From Lepidodermella squamata (Eukaryota; Gastrotricha): a DNA stretch of 64,000 nucleotides. The DNA lies in contig JBLDXI010000004.1 of assembly GCA_047495785.1 (NCBI GenBank), positions 1,736,001 through 1,800,000 of the forward strand. The letters run 5' to 3'. The notes beneath the pieces were generated by a model that worked only from the letters and a program-made list of their open reading frames with translations, had not been told where the DNA came from and did no database searches. This document shows, in pieces, positions 14,801 to 24,215 of the stretch. Positions within the stretch are counted from its first letter, which is position 1. Each line of letters opens with the position of its first letter. Made by a program: the position numbers and the translations under genes.

Positions 14801-17800
14801 CAGGACGCCGCTGCAACGACTTTCAACCGTGAGTTTGAGAATTTTCGTCAAAATTTACGACGAAAATCTCTGACATTCAAGAGATTGCCACAATTTTTCC
14901 CTTTTTTATTGTCTTAACTCTTTTTTATTGCAGTTGATGGCGTGTGTCGCAATTTGCCAGCGGGAAAGTACGACATCAACATAGTCGTTGACCAGAACTG
15001 CCCGCAATTCGGCCCCGATCTCGAGTCCTACGTCGAGGTGAACATCGGAAACAACCAACCGGCGCAGATGATAGTCGAAGAGGTTCACGAGCTGCTGCCC
15101 ACAAACGGCTTGTTACTCTCAGACGGCACCCTCGTTGATTTGCCGTACTTCAACCGCCAGTACTGGACGTTCACGGACAGCTGCTTGCACCCTGGCTCCT
15201 GCACGAGTGGCACTTGCATGACATCGCCCTGCATCAATGCGCCGTTCAAGGTACGTCCGATGATACCGGCTTCTTGAACAGGATTTCAACCAACTTTTGC
15301 AATTCAGACATTTACAGGGTGGTCGAAGCTGCACGATACTTCGGCCATCCACGTCAAGTGGTACGGCGGCCAGTACATGGGCTCGGACACACTATATCCA
15401 TCGTGGACGAACATCTTCCGCTGGTCAGTGATGCCTGAAGACTTTTAGCAGATAAATCATCTGCTTTAGTAGGCGTAAAAAATGGATTCATTTAAGACGT
15501 CCCCATAGACAAATAATAATTATTATTTGTCTATGGACGTCCCATTCGTTGAATGGATGGGCCGAAGCCATGGGACCCGAATGAGCGCTCTTAGGGTCGC
15601 TTGTAGGGGTGTCTTCATAGTGGGACAGCCTACAGGCATAATTTCTCTTAGAACTAGTAACCAGTGCCTTGGATTTTAGATTTTATTTGATTTAGACCCT
15701 ATTTTCACTCATTTGGAATGACTTGCCTGCCTATAGGCTTTTTCACACTACGGTAAAGTGAAGTAAAAAAAGCGTTAACCGGTCGCGTGCTCGTTGAAGT
15801 GCGTTGAAGTGATGTTAAAATTTCGTAGTGTGAACGCTTCTGTTGAAGCTAAATAGGCTTTTTGATAGCATAAAGCTGTGCAACGGCACTTTATACAACC
15901 CAGAACCAGTTTTAGTTGTCTCTATCGATATTAAGCAAGTAAATAGGCGTGGTAAATCGAAACAGTCCAGGGATTTCACGCCCTTGGAGGGATTGATTTA
16001 TCTATTGCTAAATGTTCATCTAAGTTTGCTCTTTTTGCCAGTCTCTGTTATACCGGGCCGTATATTTCAGATTTGAGGTTTATTCAGGGTCTAGTAATTT
16101 TTTATTATTAGAATTTTTTTTCGAATTTTCTAGTATTGCAAATACCTAACTAATATAACCCTCGACTGCTGATCAGTAAAGGCAATCAACTCATGAGTGA
16201 GTAATAAATATTGGTGGTCAGACTTTTCAGCGCTGTGACTTCCTAGCAAATGAGGGTCGAATCAGTAGTGACCTATTTTATCAGTGACACTGTCAGGAGA
16301 ATTTTTAAAAATTGTTTAGAGTTTTGACAATTGTTGACAAATTTGTGGCAACAATTCATCGAGCCCGAAAGATCAGTGAGAATTAAGCCGCGGCAAATGA
16401 GCAAGGGACGATCAAACTTTATTGAAAATTTCAAGTTGTAAAAATGTAGATGCAATTGAACTCAACTTTTAGTTAATTCCACTGTTCTCTATCCGAGTAC
16501 GGCTGAAATTCTAGGACATTTTTCTTGCCGTGAAATTGCCGTGAATGCTTATGTCACAGCGTAAATGCTACCGAGATGAAACAGCAAAAATCCGAAAGGA
16601 CTGGGATTGGGTTAAATATAAGAGAACCATTGCTGAATCGTACATGAAAAGTAATCACTGCGCAAATGTCGCCGCTGAAACGTCTCAGCATATTCGTGAA
16701 TGATTAATCGACCGCATTGCTCAAAAGTCTCTGCTCATATGTGTCGTACAGCCCCATCTCATAAATGGATAATTGATATCATAAATTCAAGAATGTCCGT
16801 TACAAAACATACCTCTTTTGAGCCTAGGTATTTAATCCTATCGATAGCTAGTGGTTTTTCGGTTTTCGGCACATCTATAAGCACGCATAAAACTGTTGTC
16901 TGGCCTTATTCTTAATTGCAAATATTCAGGCTCCATGGTTATACTAATTTTCTTTTAATTATTAGAGCATAGAAGGCATTTGCCCACTCATCGCTAAGTT
17001 AACTTCTGGCGTTCACACTGCTGTTTAAGTGAAAAAGATCACCAGCTTCAATCAGCTCGTGCTGGGGTATAAGTGCGGTAAAGAATTTGCATTGATTTGA
17101 TGCACGCGCTTTACCGAGCTCGGAAAAAAAATATAAAAAAAACACTTCAACTTAGATATGTTCACACTTGGTTATTAGGAAAAAATGATTTTTAACCAGA
17201 TCGCGTGGATTTGCGGTGATGAATTTTTTTCATTTATATGGCGATTGGCAATCTCAGATAATAACTTCATCGTAGTGGTGAATTTTTTGTGATCACCAGA
17301 GCACGTGTTCACACTACAGGGAATTTTTTTCTCAAAAAAATGCTTCAATTTTCTTCACTTCACCGTAGTGTGAAAAAGCCTAATGTGTTTCCGTCCACGG
17401 ACAATTTCGATTCCAATCTTAAATATTTTAAATCAAAAATATGTAAACTTGACTTTTCTAAACACTGCACTCTCGACAACTAAATTTAAATACATTTTCT
17501 ACCTAATTTCTCTATGATTTTGATATATGTTGACTCTCCTCTTGACTGTTCTATACGCTATCATATTGATTACTATACGGTTCAGAGTTAGTGGCCTGCG
17601 GGTCCTTCTGTATCCTCGAATCTTTTTTTACTGCTTAATTCAGATTTGGAAAGATTGATTCCTGGGGAAGCGTTTCGATTGGATTGATTTTGATTTACTC
17701 TTGAGGATGCAATCGAAAAACTAAGATGTTTCCTATTTTTTATGGAAATTTGCTTCAGAAAGTTAGAGTGGTTTCACATTCACAAAATTCCATCGATTTC

Positions 17801-18423
17801 TGGACATCGAAGCACCAAGCTTCGTGAAAATCGAGATATTTCGCGATTTAATGTGATTTAGCGGTGATTTTATTTGATTGATTCAGTCCTGGGATATTGC
17901 GACAACGATTGATTTTGATTGAAAGAAGGAGGTGATTGAATTCGAATCTCTGTTTAGAGTTTAGAACAATGACTTTCTAGAGATTATTTGATTTTCTGAC
18001 TAAACAAATCTGACTAAACAAATTTTTCCGATTTGCAGGAACGTAAAATTGAACGGCGTCGATTGCAGTTCTCCGACGACAATTGAATCGCAGATGATTG
18101 ACAACGATTCGTACCACGGCTTCAAATTCAGTCGGCCAGTTTATGGTTCGTAAAAAATTCCAACATTCCCTATAAATCTAGGTGAATTGTTTGTGATGTT
18201 GTAACAGTTGAGGGCATTTGCAACATGCCGATCGCATCTGGCCCGGTGACGTTCACTGTCCACTACAGCGTCAAGTCTGGCACTTATCCGTATTTGCAAA
18301 ACGAAAGCGGTGAATTTCAATTCAATTTACCAATGATTATATCTACTTTTCTTCGCATTAGGCATCGGAACGGGCGGTACTTCGTACTTCATGGCTGAAG
18401 AAATTTTCCCGAAAAATCTGTAA
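11855..18423 (+). CDS. Secreted PAN-like, triple CTHRC1-like domain protein (copy 2)
   Basis: Ten exons: 11855-12436, 12629-12690, 12748-13091, 13143-13243, 14609-14828, 14934-15250, 15308-15423, 18039-18145, 18208-18309, 18362-18423. They sum to 2013 nt and 670 aa. The protein is collinear with copy 1: signal peptide (MNTKLAVLLLACVLSYASA), PAN-like region, CxKDCDNSKSYC, then three CTHRC1-like modules ending in FMAEEIFP. Seven intron positions are shared with copy 1. Four introns of copy 1 are absent here, and two (after 15250 and 15423) are present only here. Two long introns (1.37 and 2.62 kb) each contain a TIR element with an intact target duplication. The gene looks functional. Coding GC is higher than in the introns. 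Confidence 0.88.
13284..14201. mobile_element. 918-bp hAT-like element in an intron
   Basis: Both ends read CAGTGTATT inward, and an exact 8-bp repeat gtacaaat flanks the element (13276-13283 and 14202-14209). This is the classical hAT signature. Subterminal zones on both sides carry many degenerate copies of ACCGGTTTAAACC, the sort of array that can bind a hAT transposase. No transposase frame remains. It enlarges the fourth intron of the host gene without touching the splice sites. Confidence 0.9.
15503..15536. repeat. Perfect 34-bp palindrome
   Basis: The half-site CCATAGACAAATAATAA is followed immediately by its exact reverse complement with no spacer. It lies in the long intron of the second CTHRC1-like gene and is flanked by GACGTCC-type words. 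It could extrude as a cruciform, or it could be a minimal relic of an element's joined ends. Confidence 0.85.
15736..17380. mobile_element. 1.6-kb TA-flanked inverted-repeat element in an intron
   Basis: The left end GGCTTTTTCACACTACGGT is mirrored at the right end, and the identity continues with A/G changes through a GAAGTGAAG-like tract. TA flanks both sides (15734-15735, 17381-17382). Inner motifs such as TTCACACTAC recur at about 15825, 17000, 17160 and 17310, so the element may be composite. I see no transposase. It makes up most of the 2.6-kb intron. Confidence 0.8.
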
Positions 18424-18491
18424 AAAAAACACTCCTCATACTGGACCATGTGACTTTACTCACGTAAACTCTTCACTAAAAACGACGTTTT

Positions 18492-18497
18492 AATAAA
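18492..18497 (+). terminator. Poly(A) signal of CTHRC1-like copy 2
   Basis: AATAAA lies 69 bp after the stop at 18423. The same bases read on the minus strand give ATTAAA, a common variant signal correctly placed for the convergent minus-strand gene that stops at 18549. The two genes thus appear to share one bidirectional 3'-end region of about 125 bp. Confidence 0.6.
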
Positions 18498-18548
18498 ATG
18501 CAAAAACAAATAGCTAAATTTTAGCCGAACTGTCGACCCGGATGTAGT

Positions 18549-19091
18549 TTAGCCATCTCGCCGCAAATGTACCTCGCCTCGGTTTCGTTCATTGAAAACG
18601 ACATGTTGATCTATGATGAAAGGACAATCAACACAATCACTAGACTTGTTTTTGTCACTAATTACCGGAATGTCATTGCCTGGACACCCAGCTGCATGCG
18701 AGTAACACTTTTTATCGTCGCACACAACAAATGCCTGGAAAAATTCAGAGACAAAATAATTTGATTCAATTAGATGTTCGTTAATTACGTACGTGTTCTG
18801 CTTCACATTTCGATTTTTCCGCCCAGCTGACTCGCCAGTTTTCAGGTACAGGTAGCTGGAAGTTTGTCAAAACAATGTAATGTGACAATTTTTTTCGCCG
18901 AAATGTTTGGATCATACCTCAAATTCAGATTTAGAACTGTCGCAGCGGCCTGATTTGCAGAAAAAATTGGCATCGCTCGCAGTTGCTTTGCAGCGATAGA
19001 AACCGGCTGCGCCATTACTCTGCGCAAGTGCCAGGCCAATGGCGAAATGGAACAGAAACAGACAGATTGTTTCCGTGGCTGATGGTTTCAT
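18549..19091 (-). CDS. Small secreted cysteine-rich protein
   Basis: Three exons on the minus strand: 18918-19091, 18793-18855 and 18549-18734. They sum to 423 nt, coding 140 aa. The start at 19091 gives a signal peptide of about 23 residues ending near LALAQ. The mature chain has about ten cysteines in pairs (FYRC, FFC, GRC, KC, VVC, KKC, GC, DC, DC), suggesting an extracellular disulphide-bonded fold. An upstream in-frame extension exists, but it lacks the signal peptide at its N-terminus. I do not recognise the family. The gene converges on the CTHRC1-like gene, with only 125 bp between stop codons. Confidence 0.7.
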
Positions 19092-20801
19092 GTGGGCTGT
19101 TTTTTCAAAAACGCAGGCCTTATTGATTTTGTGGCAACAATTCACATCGAGTTTTGTGCGATTGTTTGCCGACGACACATGAAGCCAACAATGGCGTGTT
19201 GTAATAATAAAAGGCGAGTCGCTTTTGTAGCTTATTATTTTGTTTACGCACTTCACCTGCATTTATTCACGTGAAGTGTGAGCGGTCTTGTGTCAATGAT
19301 CGGCCTGATCAACTGCGCGCTTTATGAGATTTCCTTTATACAAAAAATAGCAAACAGCGAACAAGTTGGGCTGGCTGTATTTTATCGATGTGAATATTTA
19401 CAAAGACGCGTCCCAGTTCAAGCTTCGAGACTGAAATTGACTATTGGACTGTTATTCGTCGGCCGGTTAACCATTACTCTGTGCACTTTGTTTCGAACAT
19501 GATTCTATTTACAAGGCACATGTGGAGTTAACTCCATGCACCCTCTCTGATTAAGAAGAGAACAAGGGCCAAAGTTCAACCTTTCGAATTCACCGAAAGA
19601 GCTGTCGGAAAATGACAAAATAATGAAAATTGGCAAGTTAGAAACGCGTCTATCGAGCTTAATTTTTCTAGAGATGTATCAATTTGAAATTCGAAGCGCA
19701 CTTTGTATAGCGCTGTTTCTTTTCCGGTTCTTTCCAACATGCAAATAATACACTGGCGTAGAAAACGAAAGAAATTTGGAAAATGACCTCTTCTTCGCAG
19801 ACTGACTTGTTTTCCATTTTTCACGTAGTATTCGTAAGATATTATTTCGTTAGATTTGTTTCAGTATTTCTGGTTTCTAAAGTAATCCGGAATTGTCTTC
19901 AGGAATTAATAATTAATTTGAATTCATATCCTACTTTGAGTTTTTGAGCATAGAACACGTTTAGGGCGACTTCGGAGTGATTTTTTAATTAATTTTTTTC
20001 ATTAATTAATAGAGTTAACAGAGTAGCTGAGAGCAGCTCTGATGCGATATCTACACCGTGTTTTTTGTGTGTTGCCTACCTTCTACTCTACAAATATCGC
20101 AAGAACTGTGCGTGACATTTTAGAAATTATCAGATTAACAAGTCGTAATGCCGAATTTCTCAGGTTTATTTGAATTTTCGCGATAATGACGTTTCGGCTT
20201 TAATCACCAAATACAGTAGTAGGGCTTCTATCGTCATAATTTTCGTCTTGCCGCACATTCGAGGACAGTGGCTTTGAGCCTAGCTGTAATTAGTAATTAA
20301 TCCCAAGACATTGCCGATTAGCTCGGGATATAGCCTGCCCTTAAATTGTCGGTTGTCATGCTGGCATAAAACCGGCGTTTAATCAGTACTGCTGAAGAGT
20401 CTGATTCCGAGTTCCACATGGATCACGGATCACGCACTATATCCACAGACCCTGCAATTAGTTCAGAACCTGAAATTTAATCAAGTGTACGCGCGATTAA
20501 GTTTGAAGCTCACATTGGCTGATTGACCTAAATTCAATTACAGCAACAACAACTTACCTATATCGGTAAGAAATTGTCGAGCGATTAACGAGAAGTCCTA
20601 GATCCGGTGATAACACGTCTATGTATGGCTGTTGGCAAGCGGTAACTCTGTCAGGTGTCGTATCAGCCTGGACTTTCAGACGCCTGTCACTTCTCATCAG
20701 CATCGGCAACATCAGAGGGTAAAAAATCGCCAGCACGTGTCGGTTTTATTTAATAAAGAGGTCGGGTTTGATTCTAATATACCTCAGTCGGGCGAAAAAT
20801 A
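19092..20801. other. Intergenic, nothing recognised
   Basis: This 1.7-kb spacer between divergently transcribed genes contains only short open frames without domain similarity or splice support. I found no terminal inverted repeats, tRNA genes or tandem arrays in it. Confidence 0.45.
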
Positions 20802-21173
20802 ATGGCGAAAATATTATTCTTCAGTTGTGTATTCATCGCGAGCCTAATAACAATCTTCACAACAGCAACAGCTGCCGAAAACACGGCGAAAGGTATTGTG
20901 TGATGTTCAATAACAGGAAATGCATCGGATGTGATTCACGTTTTAGCTATCAACTTTTCAGTTAAATACCAGCGTATCATCTCGGCGATATCTGCACTCT
21001 TCATCCGCTATCGCATGCATTTGCTCGACAGGTGCTTCGAACGCTACGGAGGTGCAGCCGCCAGGGCCATTCCGTTGTTTACCCGGCTGTGCTATCGCGA
21101 CGCCAACCAGCACCTGCTGCAGACTTCCGCCGCAATTCGAGCCGATAAAAGCGCGCCTCATTCTTCTTCTTAG
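20802..21173 (+). CDS. Small secreted protein, paralogue 1
   Basis: Two exons, 20802-20892 and 20962-21173, give 100 aa. The N-terminus is a signal peptide (MAKILFFSCVFIASLITIF) ending around TATAA. The second exon encodes a helical-looking segment with RCFERYGGAAARAIPLF and a second cysteine in TRLC. The next gene downstream has the same plan: signal peptide, one phase-1 intron, a [RE]RCFE[RQ]xGGxxARA core and two cysteines about 19 residues apart. The family is unknown to me. Confidence 0.75.
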
Positions 21174-21234
21174 AATTGGACTGTTTTTTGTGTACTAACT
21201 ACTCATTTTTTGCGACGTTCGTGGGAAATTTGAG

Positions 21235-21240
21235 AATAAA
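21235..21240 (+). terminator. Poly(A) signal of small secreted paralogue 1
   Basis: AATAAA sits 62 bp after the stop codon at 21173, and only 12 bp before the TATA box of the next gene. Confidence 0.65.
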
Positions 21241-21251
21241 ACACAACAGCT

Positions 21252-21257
21252 TATAAA
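21252..21257 (+). promoter_or_regulatory. TATA box candidate for paralogue 2
   Basis: TATAAA lies 62 bp upstream of the ATG at 21314. Together with the preceding AATAAA it shows very tight head-to-tail packing of the two paralogues. Confidence 0.55.
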
Positions 21258-21313
21258 GGCGTTTTTTCAATGGGCTATTTTGTATTTTCCATATTTTCAC
21301 TTTCTAGAAAAAG

Positions 21314-21730
21314 ATGCCTCGAGTTTTGGCTACTCTTCTCGCTATCGCCTTGCTTTTCGGTCTAGCTGCTTGCGGCTCTGATGACAACAATTCAACCACA
21401 TCGCCTAAAGATGTCAAGCTCAACTACAGCAAAATCAGTGAGTTTTCGAATCATTCCTGCCTCAATTTTTCTATGATTGGCTATTTCGTAGAGAACGATT
21501 TTCAACGGCTGTGGAAGCAGGAATTGCAGCGTAAATCTAGCGAGCAGATTTTGCAGAACCTGCTCTCAACGCTGGCGACTGCGTTGGAGAAACGCGAGCG
21601 TGAAAAATCGATGGAGCGGTGCTTCGAGCAGCTGGGCGGCGAGCAGGCTAGAGCTGTTGTGCTGTTTCAACGCATTTGCGCCCAGGGTGAAATCGCTGTA
21701 GATCGACGGGCGCCGTTCTCGCGTAATTGA
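21314..21730 (+). CDS. Small secreted protein, paralogue 2
   Basis: Exons 21314-21437 and 21492-21730 give 120 aa. The 54-bp intron (GTGAGT...TTTCGTAG) is a multiple of three and stop-free, so retention would give a 138-aa form. The position and phase of the paralogue's intron support splicing. A signal peptide (MPRVLATLLAIALLFGLAA) precedes a charged helical region and the ERCFEQLGGEQARAVVLF core with RIC. The LAAC sequence after the signal peptide resembles a bacterial lipobox by chance. Its last codons and 3' UTR are duplicated at 28260-28385. Confidence 0.78.
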   Translation: MPRVLATLLAIALLFGLAACGSDDNNSTTSPKDVKLNYSKISEFSNHSCLNFSMIGYFVENDFQRLWKQELQRKSSEQILQNLLSTLATALEKREREKSMERCFEQLGGEQARAVVLFQRICAQGEIAVDRRAPFSRN

Positions 21731-23158
21731 GACTGGGCTTCAAGGACAATCATTTCAATTTGCAATCGGGTCATTCTAAAACTGTCGTCGACGACCTCTC
21801 ATAATAAAATGATATTTTTCTGGCTCTGAGCCTATAAAAGAGATGAGCTATTTCCACCAGATAATTTTGGGAGAATTTTAGGGATTTTATCGCAAATTTG
21901 AAAGGTTACAAGAGGCAATAGGCAGCACAGAAGGTCCCCTGGGAATTTTTCCTACTGTTTTTTGACCTGCCTTAAAACTGTTACCCAATCTCACATCTCA
22001 GTCATTTAGAATGCGTAACGCTTCGTTAGTAACGGTGGATTGTCTTCGTCCTAACAAAGACAGACGCTCTTATTAACAGCTAGCTGCCCATTATAGCTTG
22101 TTTGTTACTACTTTTGAAAAAAAACAGACGTGATTGAATTATTAGCACTCTCTAATGTCAGAGTTTGTCTGAAATTTTTCGTTGAGAGGGGGAGTCGCCA
22201 CTTCATCAAGCCTATTAGCCTTGGCTATTTTAGTTTAATTGCTTTGTTGACTGTACAAATTCCGATTTTGAAACTGCGGTTATATTTAGCGACCGCAGCG
22301 GAATATTAGACGGTATAGCGAAAAACTGCGGTAATGCATCAAATTAGCGTTCAATACGCTCTAATTAAGATGAAAGCACTGTCATCTCGCCTGCCTGTCT
22401 TTAGGATAGGAAGGTTTAGGTGGGTTCAGGGTCGCTGCTCGTTGTTCTTGTAGGCTCTGTAAAACGATCATCAGAGCTCGGAGAAAATTATTTTTGTCAT
22501 TCGCTTTGACGAAAAAATTAAGTGAAATAAGAAATCAGGTAAAAAGTAAAACAGAAATGAAGATTAACGTTGAGTTGCTATTTCTATACAATTCATAAGA
22601 ATCAAGTTAAATCGAGTGTGGACGGCGGACAACGGAAATATTGATGAATTGATGGAGAAATGTCCGGAATCTTTTAACTTTAGGCTTTAGGAACATCTCA
22701 GATGATATAACTCCACATCATCAAGACTTGTTTATCTCCACCCCTAAAAACCTTGCTAATTTGATGAACCAATCAATAAATGCAGAGTTTGTTTTTCATC
22801 TCATCAACAATCGCCAACATTTGCTCGTTAGGCGAAAAAGTCTAGCCGTACGGAGGCGACAGCTAGCCATTCGAATTTTCGAGCCAATCAACAACTCGAC
22901 ATTTAACATCTGCTTTAATATTCGCCGACTCGAGGGGGCGTTCCTTCAAATAATTCCAGCAGCCAACAAGGGTGGGCCTTCCGCTACCTGGAGCGAGCCG
23001 CCTCACAGAATTTTCCCACCCTTCCATCCGGTGCGAATTCCTCACGGACTACCGATCCCTTTCTTCGTTATACCTGGGAATCTTCCGTCCACCGACTAAG
23101 ATCAGCACTGAGTCGCTCCGCCAGACATTTCGATAACTCCGAACTGTGACACCAGACG
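21717..23158 (+). repeat. Segmental repeat R1, copy 1 (left part, continues after 23727)
   Basis: From the end of the small secreted gene through 22600 this matches 28260-29035, and from about 22190 it also matches 37849-38271. From about 22618 to 23158 it matches 43582-44110. The repeat continues on the other side of the MITE at 23161-23727, up to about 24073. One segment translates to a GNIDELIEKxPESFNFRNISDD-like peptide that is broken by stops in both copies, so the repeat carries remnants of a protein-coding unit. Confidence 0.75.
21803..21808 (+). terminator. Poly(A) signal of small secreted paralogue 2
   Basis: AATAAA lies 73 bp after the stop. In the duplicated copy near 28352 the hexamer has become AACAAA. 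Confidence 0.6.
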
Positions 23159-23342
23159 TACATTATACTCCCGTTTTGCAGGTCAAAGGTCACACGTGCA
23201 CACGTGATCAAAACACTAAAATTTTAAGTTGTTGCTTGTTGTTAAGTTGGTGGTGGTTTCGTTATTTCGTCATTTCGTCAATTCGTCACTTTGAAAAACT
23301 TCCAAAAGGCCGAAAAAACTTAGAAAAAATCAAAAAAATGAT

Positions 23343-23412
23343 ATGACCTGGAGTCGAACTATCAACTAATAGTTTCGAGTGCTAGTGCTGGAACCACTAA
23401 GCAAGCAAGTTG
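23343..23412 (-). other. tRNA-like sequence inside MITE (minus)
   Basis: Read on the minus strand, an A-box-like GCTTAGTGGTTCCAGC is followed by a B-box-like TAGTTCGACTCCAGG at tRNA-like spacing. The stems are incomplete, so this is a tRNA-derived relic, not a working tRNA gene. It may provide an internal Pol III promoter. Confidence 0.55.
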
Positions 23413-23499
23413 TCTTAAAATCGTGTGCATCTATCTTGTTGAAGTATGCTTTAACTGTGGCCTATATCAATTGATTCTAAGACGGGTCCCATGTGTCTC

Positions 23500-23568
23500 C
23501 TGTGTGGTTTAGTGGTTCAAGCTATAGCTCAGGAAACCAGAGGTTGATAGTTCGACTCCAGCTCACAA
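23500..23568 (+). other. tRNA-like sequence inside MITE (plus)
   Basis: GTGGTTTAGTGGTTCAAGC (A-box-like) and ATAGTTCGACTCCAGCTC (B-box-like) lie about 45 bp apart. It mirrors the minus-strand tRNA-like segment about 90 bp to the left, so the element resembles an inverted dimer. Confidence 0.55.
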
Positions 23569-23727
23569 CATTTTATTTTTTATTTTTTTTTCATAGTGAC
23601 GAAATGACGAAATGACGAAATGACGAAACTACCACACTAGCAACAACCTAAAAGTTTAGTGTTTTGATCACACGTTTTGATCACGTGTGCACGTGTGACC
23701 TTTGACCTGCAAAACGGGAGAATAATG

Positions 23728-24215
23728 TAAATGCGGCGCTTACTTACAGGTTATTGGTTCGTCCGTCGTCCGGAAATTTACAAATACCCCACCAAAATAC
23801 GACCTTGCTGCTGGGCCAACACATTTGAAACAAATTATTGATCCCTAATAGCATGACTGCCGCCCAGTTCATTAACACTTCAACTGCCAAAAATAGACTG
23901 CGAGATCGATATTCGGATCCAAATCCTGGGTCTGTCAATAGTCTTTTTTTCAAGTCAACGATGCGTCGTCGTAGGGCATTACACTGCCGAAGCCACATCA
24001 CGGAGAACAGTGCGGTTTTTGCATTTTCAATAAAACTATCGTTAGGTTGCAGGACGTAACGATTCAGGAACATTCTTGAAGCCTAGATGCTGCTAAATCG
24101 ACAGACAACCTAGATTCAGAATTGAGAGTGAATAAAGAGAATAAATTGTATTTTGCACTTGGTTAACATTCGAGAAAAAGAATCGAAAATCCTCTTCCCG
24201 TGATTCGCTGGTTTC
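23728..24215 (+). repeat. R1 copy 1, right part, merging with ankyrin 3' flank
   Basis: About 23730-24000 matches 44110-44400, including the CTGCGAGATCGATAT core. About 23990-24215 matches 30310-30590 and 44980-45210, which are the 3' flanks of the other ankyrin-gene copies. The ankyrin gene and the R1 repeat were therefore duplicated together at least once. Confidence 0.7.

Larger units (their letters stand above)
23161..23727. mobile_element. 567-bp TA-inserted MITE containing an inverted pair of tRNA-like sequences
   Basis: Long terminal inverted repeats begin CATTATACTCCCGTTTTGC and extend for over 120 bp with few differences, ending in arrays of CGTCATTT. TA lies on each side (23159-23160 and 23728-23729). 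The related repeat copy near 44120 lacks the insertion and reads straight through, which fixes the boundaries. Between the arms lie two tRNA-like segments in opposite orientations. Confidence 0.92.

Noticed and set aside
19576-19824. 82-codon minus-strand frame
   Set aside because: No signal peptide, paralogue, splice site or recognisable motif supports it.
21360-21380. LAAC-like lipobox in the small secreted gene, suggesting a bacterial lipoprotein or transfer
   Set aside because: The gene has a GT-AG intron, TATA box, AATAAA and a neighbouring paralogue without the motif. The resemblance is chance.
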